Shown: piece after piece, positions 52,001 to 61,221 of the stretch
Layout of the letters: every line of letters starts with the position of its first letter
Numbering within the stretch: position 1 is the stretch's first letter
Assembly (NCBI RefSeq): GCF_001411555.2
Contig: NC_049905.1
Location: 3,720,001-3,784,000, forward strand
Direction: 5' to 3'
Origin: Juglans regia
Lineage: Eukaryota; Streptophyta; Magnoliopsida; Fagales; Juglandaceae
Length of the DNA stretch: 64,000 nucleotides
Made by a program: the position numbers and the translations under genes
Notes under the pieces: generated by a model
Told to the model about the DNA's origin: nothing
The model's input: the letters and a program-made list of their open reading frames with translations, nothing else
The model's database searches: none

Positions 52001-53948
52001 GGTTTTACTCAAGGTATTTCAGATTGTTCTTTGTTTGTCAAGAAATCTGAATCCTCCTTCATAGCTTTACTAATCTATGTAGATGATATTCTGTTAGCTA
52101 GTGATAGCTTGATTGAAATCCAATTGCTTAAAACTTTTCTACATGATAAGTTTACTATTAAAGATTTGGGGGAACTCAAATATTTTCTCGGATTGGAAAT
52201 AGCAAGAACTGAAAATGGCATATCAATTTGTCAAAGAAAATATGTTCTAGATATACTAGAACAAGCTGGGGTACTTGGAGCTAAACCTGCAACTTTTCCA
52301 ATGGAATCGAATCTAAAGCTATCTTCCTCAGATCCTGATATGTATAAAGACCCTTCAGCCTACAGAAGACTAGTTGGAAGATTGTTGTACTTAACAATAA
52401 CTCGACCTGACCTTGCCTATTCTGTCCAAGTTCTCAGTCAATTCTTATCCAAACCAGCTGTTAGTCATCACCAAGCAGCCATTCGAGTTCTCAGATATCT
52501 CAAGGCAACCCCTGGACAAGGATTATTTTTTCCAGCTTCATCAGAATTGCAGCTCAAGGCCTTCTCAGACAGTGATTGGGCAGGATGTGTTGACACCCGA
52601 AGGAGTGTAACAGGTTTTGCCATTTTCTTGGGTGACTCATTAATTTCGTGGAAGAGCAAAAAGCAAGCTACAATCAGCAGATCTTCTGCAGAAGCAGAAT
52701 ATAGGGCCCTTGCTTCAACAGCTTGTGAGATCCAATGGCTCCTTTATGCAATGCAAGACCTAGCTATCAACCACCAGCAGCCAACTTTGGTTTATACAGA
52801 CAGTAAATCCGCATTATCCATTGCAACTAATCCAGTCCAACACGAGAGAACAAAGCACATACAAATAGACTGTCATCTTATTAGAGAGAAGTTGCAACAA
52901 AATATCATCAAGCTTTTCCATGTCCCTTCAAGATTGCAACTGGCGGATATATTAACAAAACCTCTAGGCTCTCTTCCTTTTCATCATGCTCTCCGCAAGA
53001 TGAACATCCTCAATATACATGTTCATCTTGAGGGGGGGTGTTGGAATATAGCCTCACGGATTGAACAAATGGAATTAAAATCTAAAGCTACACGTGTTAA
53101 ACTAGAAGAGGAAGAGGAGAGTTAGTTATTTCTGTTATAGTAGTTAGTTTGTTATTTAGTTTATTATTTCTCATTTTCTCATTTAAGCCGTGTATATAAA
53201 TATAGTTAAAGTACTCTGTAATTGATACCAATCAATTTCATTTCATGGAAGTTTTCCAATTCATCTTCTTTTGTATCTTCTTTCCTTCACGATTATGTCA
53301 ATTCTCAATTCATCTGAAACTTGACACTAACAAATGCAGGAGGTAGAGAGAATTGTCCAACCCAGGCATAAGGAAACCAAAAATGGTGATGGTTTAACTC
53401 CCCGACAACTATTTACGAAGAGCCATGCGGACATGAAGGAAAAGGGAGAGAAATGGATGAAAAATACAGCAACGTCATGTACGGTGGTGGGTATTCTCAT
53501 TGTTACTATTATGTTTGCAGCTGTCTTTTCATTCCAAGGTGATAACAACCAAAGCATGGACTTGCCAAAGTCCTTCAACAATTTTTTGTTCAACGTCTTC
53601 ATAATATCCGATGCATTGTCCCTTTTTTCTTCCTCGACTTCGGTCCTGATGTTTTTGGCAATCCTCACATCACGTTATTCAGAAGAAGATTTTCTTGAGT
53701 ATTTACCGAGACAGATGATAATAGGCCTTTTGACTCTCTTTTGCTCTATTGTGACCATGATGATAACCTTTTCAAGTGCTCTTTTAATCATCCTACATGA
53801 GCAATTACAGATTGCAATTCCTCTCATTTGTTTGGCTAGTGTTTCGGTCACGTTCTTCGTATGGATTCAGTTCCCAATTCTTATAGACATGATCAGTTCA
53901 ACCTACGGACCAAGCATCTTCGACAGGCCGAAAATGAAAAGTACTTGA
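37008..53948 (+). CDS. Ankyrin-repeat membrane protein with PGG-type domain (ITN1/ACD6-like), gene A
   Basis: Exons 37008-37554, 38027-38176, 43812-43913, 45910-45960, 46091-46530 and 53340-53948 join in phase (1,1,1,1,0) to 1899 nt, 632 aa, without a stop. All five introns are GT..AG. Ankyrin repeats cover about residues 15-240 ([35 protein letters not shown]). Further ankyrin-like helices lie in about 300-415. Exon 7 encodes the PGG-type domain, with four predicted membrane segments at about 473-495, 512-540, 552-575 and 580-605. Relatives act at membranes in salt, ABA and immune signalling. The exact role here is unknown. The PGG motif itself reads FQG. ATG 37008 sits directly on the splice acceptor, and ATG 37029 is an alternative. 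Introns 3 and 6 hold copia elements. Confidence 0.85.
39288..42510 (-). pseudogene. Gag-Pol polyprotein remains of the intron-3 copia element
   Basis: From right to left: a Gag tail with a knuckle-like CTHCGG (42510-42253), protease [12 protein letters not shown] (about 42035), pre-integrase and integrase with HSDIWGPI (about 41475) and HSDNAREY (about 41305), reverse transcriptase (40445-39735, [11 protein letters not shown]), and the start of RNase H (39698-39288, DADWARF). The third integrase catalytic residue, Glu in NGVAERK-type motifs, reads Lys (NGVAKCK). Frames change at least five times. The N-terminal half of Gag is missing and RNase H is cut short, so no function remains. Confidence 0.85.
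42600..43210. repeat. Minisatellite and tandem repeat in the copia leader
   Basis: 42605-42755 has about five diverged units built on GGTCTGAACCGG and TGTTTCGGGTCT. About 42950-43075 is repeated at about 43090-43210 (GCGAGTCCACCC, GGAGAGTGGCC). Confidence 0.65.
44648..44759. mobile_element. CACTA miniature element, copy 3 (112 bp), in intron 4 of gene A
   Basis: It begins CACTACAAGAAAAACGG and ends CAATTTTCTTGTAATG. TTT flanks both sides (44645-44647 and 44760-44762). It shares GCAAATAGTCATTTCG-like and AAATAAGCAATTTTCTTG sequence with copy 1 but has an internal deletion. Confidence 0.8.
48184..48471 (+). repeat. 5' LTR of the intron-6 copia element
   Basis: It runs TGTTGGAATATAGCC to GAAACTTGACA. 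It contains GTGTATATAAATATAG, a plausible TATA region, at about 48333-48348. It is the likely promoter of the element. Confidence 0.95.
48472..48483 (+). promoter_or_regulatory. Primer-binding site (initiator-Met tRNA)
   Basis: TGGTATCAGATT lies directly after the 5' LTR. The first ten bases match the plant initiator-Met tRNA complement TGGTATCAGAGC. Confidence 0.85.
48590..53125 (+). CDS. Ty1/copia Gag-Pol polyprotein, intact
   Basis: 1511 aa from the first ATG (MTSDGEDS). Domains in order: Gag (about 35-270, NYIAWSRSI), CCHC knuckle ([14 protein letters not shown], about 281-294), aspartic protease (LDTGATDH, about 397), pre-integrase ([10 protein letters not shown], about 530), and integrase with catalytic D, D, E in HSDIWGPF (about 593), RSDNGPEF (about 657) and NGVVERKH (about 690). 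Reverse transcriptase follows ([12 protein letters not shown] to YVDDILLAS, about 982-1170), then RNase H ([25 protein letters not shown], about 1327-1440). Integrase lying before reverse transcriptase defines copia order. No stop or frameshift occurs. The frame runs into the 3' LTR, which supplies the last residues and the stop. Proteins are expected in cytoplasmic particles, with integration in the nucleus. Confidence 0.97.
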   Translation: MTSDGEDSVSSHTSHRMINPSDDSSSPYYLHPSDNPGALLVSEIFTGDNYIAWSRSITIALTVKNKAVFIDGTILAPPVNQSILHTAWLRANNLVLSWLMNSISKDIRNSLLYVASAVDLWKELKTRYLRSDGPRVFHLEKSLSSITQDYLSITEYFSSFKTLWDEYINYRPFPTCSCGKMATCTCNLFDFLLIRQQSDYVLKFLVGLNDSYASIRSQLLMVSPLPSMAKVFSLLLQEESQRQLNNSVSNETHALLAKQTTPTFVPSKFSKDKQKRSSLYCTHCGYNGHTIEKCFQLHGYPPGWTGPKGKRNPPAAHAATSTSELYIQPSNDNQKFSLTSEEFHKLLALANSNFSQISTQTTSPAVNIVTSQISGKSLNPYYSVSSSLQHVSSWILDTGATDHMVCSPLLYSSTPTSINTSINLPNGNSVPASHIGNIKLSNTLSLHDVLCVPSFTLNLLSVSKLTKQSNICVSFFNSYCLLQDQSTKKMIGIAFEKHGLYHLSQAISKDVACTQPNYNSSSFVSAITLSQLDPWHHRLGHVSNSRLPFLKQLEPSISFNSSTVCDVCHLAKQRKIPFPVSQTNSNKMFDLIHSDIWGPFNTVSYSGFKYFLTIVDDYTRCTWVYMLKMKSEVPSILKNFCNMVKTQFNTLVKTIRSDNGPEFLLTQFYNDNGIVHQRSCVETPQQNGVVERKHQHLLNTARALMFQSNIPLTFWSDCVLTAAHIINRIPTPLLKNKTPFEMLFNKPPNLSHLKVFGCLCFASTLTTHRHKFDPRATKCLFLGYPSDTKGYKLIDLHTNKVFISRNVVFYENVFPFKIFPSNPELHTFLFPPTNSASDFYFHPPDIHSNQHIVSRQNLNSNPNITSNQNLTNHQLPLHNESVPLPLNNEPVTQLESQHLRKSSRVKQVPNYLQDYYCGTASHISNAIDSSAIAASSHNKNILYPISDFISANRLSTSHKAFLASLSASQEPKTYKLASKISEWQIAMQNEINALELNKTWEIVTLPNNKKTIGCKWVFRIKHRADGTIERHKARLVAKGYTQQEGLDFFDTFSPVAKITSIRLLLAIASIKNWHLHQLDVNNAFLHGELHEEVYMDLPPGLIVKEENKVCKLLKSLYGLKQASRQWFAKLSTALLDYGFTQGISDCSLFVKKSESSFIALLIYVDDILLASDSLIEIQLLKTFLHDKFTIKDLGELKYFLGLEIARTENGISICQRKYVLDILEQAGVLGAKPATFPMESNLKLSSSDPDMYKDPSAYRRLVGRLLYLTITRPDLAYSVQVLSQFLSKPAVSHHQAAIRVLRYLKATPGQGLFFPASSELQLKAFSDSDWAGCVDTRRSVTGFAIFLGDSLISWKSKKQATISRSSAEAEYRALASTACEIQWLLYAMQDLAINHQQPTLVYTDSKSALSIATNPVQHERTKHIQIDCHLIREKLQQNIIKLFHVPSRLQLADILTKPLGSLPFHHALRKMNILNIHVHLEGGCWNIASRIEQMELKSKATRVKLEEEEES
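53039..53326 (+). repeat. 3' LTR of the intron-6 copia element
   Basis: It has the same sequence as the 5' LTR by direct reading. It codes the end of the polyprotein. Its final, pyrimidine-rich part (TTTTGTATCTTCTTTCCTTC at about 53271) now lies just upstream of the exon-7 acceptor of gene A. Confidence 0.95.
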
Positions 53949-54857
53949 TCCACTGTGTAATTATGGTACTGCATGCAGTAGGAGATCATGTATATTTGTT
54001 GCATGAATTATTGGCACAATATTGGCCAAAACCGAATATTTGTTCCCTTTTGTTGGACCGATAAGTACTAGTGATGGATTTCAACAGGTTTATCTTGCAT
54101 ATATTGTGATTAATTGTGTTCGACCTATATATTATCATTCATCATTAAATTAATTATCCAACAATTGTGATATTTAAACGTTTTTACATACATTGATCAT
54201 GTACTATTCATTAATTTTGAGAAACGAGAAAATACGGAGTAAGTAATCCCATAGATTGATGAATATCCTTACATCAATTAATTCAATGTCAAAAAGAAAT
54301 TGTTCGATGCATTCTGTAATAACTAGTTTCATGTGGATGTGGCTGAGAGAGAGAGATGCTGCATTCCGTAATATGCACCACTAGTTTCATGTTAGCAATC
54401 TTGCGCTCGCTAACTGATAAATGCTCCCATAATGGGAAACCTTTATATTGTGTTTGAAGTTATTTTGGGAGATTATTTAAACTCAGAAAGGCATACATCA
54501 ACATGAAAAAATATATTCAAAATGAAGCATGTTATAATATGCTCCGTAAATTAATATGAGGTCTTTTGCATCTTGAATTACTCCCCAAAAAGGTGGACAG
54601 CTAAAGTATATATATATATATATCACTTTTACGAGCAAAGAATCCATAAGTCAAGTCCAAGCTGCAACATACCGGTAATAAATAGTATTTTCTTTGTTTT
54701 TACAGGGGCTGTTTGACTTGCTTCTGGTGTATATTCTGCCTGATCCATATATAGAACTCTTTAAGTTTCCTGCAAAATAAACCCTGTTTACTACTCTACA
54801 ATGGAAAAATCTGGCAGTGGCCGGTCAACTAACTTGGATGAAATCTGAATTACAAAT

Positions 54858-54895
<38 letters not shown>

Positions 54896-56715
54896 CTTTT
54901 CTTTTTTTCTTTTTTTAATGTAGGCCTGTTTGAAGTTGATTTGAGAGATTTAAGTCAATTTAAACTAAAAAATACATACTTCAACAAAAAAAATTCAAAA
55001 AGAAGCACGTATGCTCGGTAAATTAGTAAGAGATCTTTTGCATCTTGAATGATATCACTTTTACTTCTACACTAATATATCACTTTTACAGGCAAAGAAT
55101 CCATAAGTCAAGTCCAAGCTGCAGCATACCGGTAATAAATAGTTTTTGTTTTTATGGGAGCTGTTTGACTTGCTTATGAAGAATCTGCCTGATCCATAAA
55201 ACTCTGTAAATTTCCTGGAAAAAAAACCATGTTTACTCTAGTGGTCAACTTTAGATGTCATCTTCCACTTCAAAAGTGGAATCTTCTCTCCAAAGGGATT
55301 AAATCATACTTAGCAATTTAACCAAACCATTATAAATTAGAGTAATTCTACATACAATCGTAAAGTACGTAAATGTTACGTAATCGCTTTAAAAAAAAAT
55401 AGTCTTTTATTAAAAAATTAATTTTTTTCATGTGGGTCTCATATTTTATTCACTTTTTTCAAAGCGATTACGCAGCGGTTGCACAATTCACGATTATAAA
55501 TATCTTTTCTCTATAAATTATTTATCCATAAACACTCTAGCATGCACCCAGTAACATGGCAATAATTAGTTATTATTTTCAACGTCAGCTTCCCTTGCAA
55601 AGACATTGAGCATCTCTCTTCCTCAATACATCTCCAGAACTTCCAGCAGCTTAGCTAGACAAATACCGGATTGGCAACAACACTAACCTCTTTCTTACCC
55701 CAACATCATATACCTTTCCAATCTGGCTATGTTTTATATTTAAATTATTTAATATATCTCAAAGATCAAGATATCACCATATATATACAATTACGCTCAA
55801 GCAGATAAGTAGAATTCGAAGCTTGTAAAGACATAGAGGATATGATGCTTGCATTGAAATTACAATAAGAAATAGATATTATATGGAAGTGGATGTATTT
55901 TTACTAAACAAAGGGGCAAACCTCCATAATCCTTATTCCCTGACTCAATTTTTATCTGGAAGAACAGATAATACACCCGGTACACCTGCACATTTGGAAG
56001 CAATTGATGCAATTTTTCTGTGGGGCCAAAGTCCAACAATTAATATGGTTGAATGATCCACAACGATGGCTTGAGCATTGATACGGTGTTTGGATGTCTA
56101 TCCATGAAGCAAATAATAAATAGAGAGTAAAAATGTAAATAAAAGAATGATAAAGATTTACGTGATTCAGAATAAAAACATATATAATCTATGTTTGATA
56201 ATTATAAAATTTCTGATGACCTCACATATTTTTCAATAATACAATGGAGATAATAAGATTAAGGTGAGGTTGAATTAGATTTTGTCCTTGTAGAGACCTA
56301 GAGAGAGAGTAAATGGGAGTCCCATGTTTGCAGAAATTCACTCACTAGTATTCTAATTCCTTCTTTATAGTTAAAGATTTAACTTTATCTTTATCTTCCT
56401 TATCTTTATATGATCTTCCGGTCCTTTTATTCTTAAAATAGGCCGGACCAATTCACCAGACATTACAAAGGGCCGGTAATGATTAAGGTTCTGAATACTT
56501 TTTCAATGTTACAGCACGGGTAATGATGCTTTGATTAATTAAGGAATTATATATATTCCAAATACATGATTTGGAATCTCAGGGCATCTGCTTTAATCAG
56601 GAAAAAGAAAAAAAGAAAAAAAAGAAATGATTAGACCCCAACAGGATTAATTAATTTATTTGGGTCATGATCATGTCGTCTTCTGAAGTAGCGATAAGAA
56701 GAAATTCCAAGGCAT
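53949..56715. repeat. Intergenic region between the ankyrin genes, with a tandem duplication (54457-54805 and 54928-55243)
   Basis: Both copies contain TCTTTTGCATCTTGAAT, AAAGAATCCATAAGTCAAGT and CATACCGGTAATAAATAGT. A (TC)n run at about 54861-54891 lies between them. From about 56460 to 56715 the sequence is the counterpart of 35690-35935 upstream of gene A, and marks the left part of the segmental duplication. No other gene is visible. Confidence 0.7.
55357..55500. mobile_element. Foldback miniature element, family F1 copy 4
   Basis: The left arm TACAATCGTAAAGTACGTAA…TACGTAATCGCTTT and the right arm AAAGCGATTACGCAGCGGTT…AATTCACGATTATA are inverted. The centre has GTCTTTTATTAAAAAATTAA and GTGGGTCTCATATTTTATTC. 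Confidence 0.75.
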
Positions 56716-56833
56716 ATTTGAGTGTGCAGGTCATCATTTCTGCAAGACCGATCGTTGTTTTCCGGAGACTACAACAGTCATCAGACTTACGATCCGAGAG
56801 TTAATTTCGGAGAAAACCCTCCCGTCCAACGTC
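56716..56833 (+). other. Probable 5' UTR exon of ankyrin gene B
   Basis: It is conserved with 36655-36771 up to and including the donor CGTC|GTAAGT. There is no coding potential of note. Confidence 0.5.
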
Positions 56834-57237
56834 GTAAGTTTAAAGTTTCAATCTGCTCAAATGTCAGTTTACGTACCTTTTTTGAGTTCATTAGGAGCTA
56901 TATATGCAGGAAGATGAAAAGATCTAAATCCACTGTTTTCTATATCCCATGTAATGAGATCTAGATCCAAACCAAAGCTTTCCTAATTACATAACACAAA
57001 AAGACAAAATTTGTGGATATTTTGTCGTTAACGAGTCACTTGATTAACATAGCTATATTTTAGTACTATATATCTAAGATATGAAAAAACTGATCTGCAT
57101 GAATAGAATAGTGAAATATATGTCATCTGAGTCATGAGCTACACTAATTGCTCATTATATATGACTTTAACCACCTAAATGTTTTTGTTATTTTCTCTCT
57201 TCCTCGCTGGCCAAATGGTAAGATCTTTACTGCATCG

Positions 57238-57491
57238 TGTTGGAGTATAGCCTCTCATATTGACAGCATGGAATTAAAGTCTAAGGAAGAAAAACTAAAG
57301 ACAGAAGAGAAGACTTAGAAGCCGTTATTTCTGTTATAGAGTTATTATGTAGTATAAATACTAAAGACCTTCCTGTATTACATAATCAAGTATTTTTCAT
57401 TTTGTTCAATTCAGATTACCCAAGCTCTCGAGTTCTTCCAACTTTCTTCTCTGTTTTCAGTTTTCCTCTTCTATTCATTGAGTTCTCAACA
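57238..57491 (+). mobile_element. Solo LTR of a copia element, 254 bp
   Basis: It starts TGTTGGAGTATAGCCTC and ends GAGTTCTCAACA. CATCG occurs on both sides (57233-57237 and 57492-57496) as a 5-bp target duplication. The start and the TTATTTCTGTTATAG block resemble the LTR of the full element at 48184, so it belongs to the same or a sister family. The internal part was lost, presumably by LTR-LTR recombination. Confidence 0.85.
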
Positions 57492-57711
57492 CATCGATCT
57501 CTTCTCACAAATTTAAGTTATTATATATTTTAATTACTAGATCATTGAATCTAAAAGCATGATACTGATTTTGTACGTAGTTTTATTTATGCTAGATTGC
57601 TAGAAATTATAAGTAATTTCTTTTCACTTTTATGTTTAGTACTTGGCAAAAGATTCTTCCGTCACAATAATTCAATACGTATACCGCGTTGCATGTAGGG
57701 ATATCATCAAC

Positions 57712-59415
57712 ATGACAACAAATCACATCGAAACATACGGTACTACATCATCAGCCGCCTTTAGTACTCCGGTTGCTCCTCAAGAAATACTGCTTCATGA
57801 CAAATATAATTATGAGGAATGGAAGGTTCGAGTGAAAACGTACTTGCTGTCTCAAGATCTTTGGCAGGACGTTCAACAAACCGACGAACCCTTTCCGGGA
57901 AGAGGACGGGAGAATTTCTTGGCTTTACATGTGATCCAGATTTCATGCGGCCCACAGCCATTTAATGAGATTAAGAACATTATGAATGCCAGAGAAGCTT
58001 GGAAGACTTTGGCAGATAGGTATGGACGGCGGGATGTGGCTAGCAAGCAAGGTCTCTCTCTCTCACTCTCTCTCTCTCTCATAACATTGCACGTGCTCAA
58101 AAACTGATTAATACCTCCATTTGAAAAGAAATTAAAAAAAAAATGGTATTCATAAAGAATTGGTAAACTGTCTTATAAGTTAGTATTTAACCCTTATCAC
58201 ATTAAAAGACAAAAGCGCTAGTCAAATTAAACAAGCCGGTTCCATACCTAGCATGCATGGTAAAACAATGAACAGTACTTTGCGTTTGATCAAGTACTTG
58301 ACTCCAATTTAATTAGTTATATATATAAATAGAATAATTTAATCAAGCTTAGAATTAAGAAAATTAATGTAATATTCGATTGTAAAAGAGCCAAAAAGGA
58401 ATAAAGTTGTCCGAACTCGTATAAACTTATTGTTATTTTAATAATATTAACTTTATTATAAGAAGAACATCTTGTAAGCTAAAAAAAAAAAAAAAATTGA
58501 GTGTAATGTTAGATACAGTTTTAGGATCATGTATAAGTTTTAGCAGTATTTAAACCCTTGGACTGTAAAAATCTTTTCCAAAAAAGAATTTGAAAATTAG
58601 GTAAACCCCATATTTGAAACAAATAATGATAAACGCATAAAATTATATATTTGATACTAAGAATAACAGTTTTAGGATGGCCACAGATACATCGGAGGAG
58701 AATTCCATGAGTCCCGGATGTCGATCAAATGAAGAGTACTTATGTAGCTATGAGAAATTGTACAATGCTGTGCGAGACGGTAATCTGGATGAGACAAATA
58801 GAATTCTTTGTATAGAGCCTCTACCCCACAATGCATTGAATAGGACAATCCCAAATAAAGGCGAAACGGTTCTTCACACTGCTGTTACAAATGGACATGA
58901 GCATATAGTGGAGGCGTTGGTGATGCAAATGTCGAATGAGGGCTTGGCCATGTATGATAGTGACGGTTACACAGCTCTAACCACAGCAGCCGTGCTTGGG
59001 AAATGGCGAATGGTGGAGTGCATGCTTCGAAAGTACCCTTACTGGATCAGCATTAGACATGCCGAAGGGGAAAATCTTCCAGTTGTTATGGCTATTGATT
59101 TCGGGCAAATAGAGATGGCGCGCCATTTGTATTATCTTACTCCAGATAAAGATTTAATTCCACAGGATAATGATCAGGAGATTCAGGACCGCAATGGTGC
59201 TACGCTTTTTACCCGTGCCATCTATACCGGAACTTTGGGTAAGAACTCGTACGTGTTTTACTAGCTATCTGGAAATAGAAATGTTTGATAAGAAATTCTA
59301 TACATGATTAAAACTTAAAACTTATTACATTAAGCCACCTCGTAGATGTATAAATTTTTTTTAGTCTAAACTTAAAACTTCCAATCCATTAATTGGCTGC
59401 CATTATTTTCTTGCC

Positions 59416-59462
<47 letters not shown>

Positions 59463-59892
59463 TTTGAGATCTTGGCAATATAAATATAATAATTCCTCTT
59501 TGACCATTTCTATGCATGTTCTGTACATGATACGCGCCTGGTACGTACGACGTACACATTACAGATATTGCTTTGGGATTAATCCTAACCTGCCCACGTT
59601 TGGCACTGGCTCTGGACGAGTATGGCGAGTCTCCCATCTTAGCATTGGCCTCTATGCGTCATTCCTTCCCAAGTGGAAATCAGCTCGGGTTTTGGAAACA
59701 ACGCATCTACTCCTGTATTACCTCTGATCTCCTTTACTTCTCTCGCTTTACGTACACTGTAATATCCTTCAATATTCATGGCTCATTTAAAGAAACACCG
59801 TCAATAATATTGGATTATGTTTTCTTCGTAATTAAAAAAGAAATCAATTAGAGTTATAAAATAAAATAAAAAATGATCAAGACCATGCATGA

Positions 59893-59941
<49 letters not shown>

Positions 59942-61181
59942 AAAAATATATTCTACAGCATAGAGTAGTACTTTTTAATCCCTGATCTGTTAATTGAATT
60001 AGCTAGGTGATGAAAGACAAGGCGCTGGCCGTAATATTTGAATCGGTATCGGCCGGCATTTTCACTGCAAAATTGTGTTGTGTTAATTAAACATTAGTTG
60101 GGATAAAATATATAAAGCCCCTCTGACTATCACAAATTTAATTTCCAATCACCCCCGAAATTATCAATTATAACAATTGTCCCCTCAAATTATGAAAATT
60201 TAGCAAATACCCTTGTTAAAACATTAGCATGAGTGGCGCCATTAGTATTTTAAAAATATTTTACTTCAAAAATATTTCTATTTATTTTTTAAATAATTAT
60301 TTTTATCTTAGAAGAAATTTATCTGAGAAATTATTTGAAATTTATTATTTTTATTTGATAGACCGGTTATTTTGTGAGTTTAAAATCTTTTTAATTAGGG
60401 GTAACTTTTTCTTTTAAGTGAAAAATTAAGAGGGCAGATTGCAACTTTTTGGCAGTTTAAGGGATTTTCAAAATCGATACTTTGAGGAGTGTGATTGTAA
60501 ATTGGCCAATAAATATATATATATATATATAAACCACAATTTCAGATATATTTTAAAATCGTATATAAATGAGTTAAATTAGTATATACAATGCAACTCA
60601 AGAATAAAATTAACACATAATATGAATCTAATAATTATATATAGTTTCGATAAGAATGCATTTCATGTATCCAACTCCATGTATCCTCATATTTTTGGTT
60701 AATTTCAAAGGTCCTGTTTTACTAAAACACTTAAATATACTCAAGTTATAATCAAGTCGTCGATGCTATACCTTAATTAAGTTGTTTATTCTATTATTTT
60801 TTTGTTATCTTTGGGCATACTAATTAAGATTTGATTTTTTGATTTTTTAATTTTTGTCATTATAAGGAAGATTGAACATTCAAAACCTAGAATATTAAGA
60901 GTTCTACTATATTGTTAATTAGATTAGTTGTTAACCCTTTCTTGCTAAAAAGGTATGCGCGACGTTCCAATATTGGCTCTTCCAACCGGTGACATTCATT
61001 TCATGAACGTTTCAAACGGAGAGCAACGCCAAAGCAATCAAGACGATCAAAGTAACAGATCAGGTAAGCTAATTTTTCCTTAGCTTACTTTTCCCTAATT
61101 TTGGCTTGTAATAAATTTGGCGAATATCTTCGTTTTATATATATATAAAATCTACGATCTATTACTTGGTAGATAAAATAT

Positions 61182-61221
<40 letters not shown>

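Larger units (their letters stand above)
48184..53326 (+). mobile_element. Complete young Ty1/copia retrotransposon in intron 6 of gene A (5143 bp)
   Basis: It has two 288-bp LTRs (48184-48471 and 53039-53326) that I read as identical. The perfect 5-bp target duplication is CTAAC (48179-48183 and 53327-53331). The primer-binding site TGGTATCAGA at 48472 is complementary to initiator-Met tRNA. The purine tract GAGGGGGGG is at about 53030-53038. One uninterrupted polyprotein frame spans the interior. All parts needed for transposition look present, so this is a recent insertion and potentially active. It is in sense orientation to the host gene. Its 3' end lies 13 bp upstream of exon 7. Confidence 0.97.

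Noticed and set aside
57643..57711. Upstream extension of the Gag-like exon of gene B in the same frame
   Set aside because: The ATG at 57712 follows a plausible acceptor (TTGCATGTAG) at 57699. The upstream frame starts at a non-ATG codon and looks like intron sequence.
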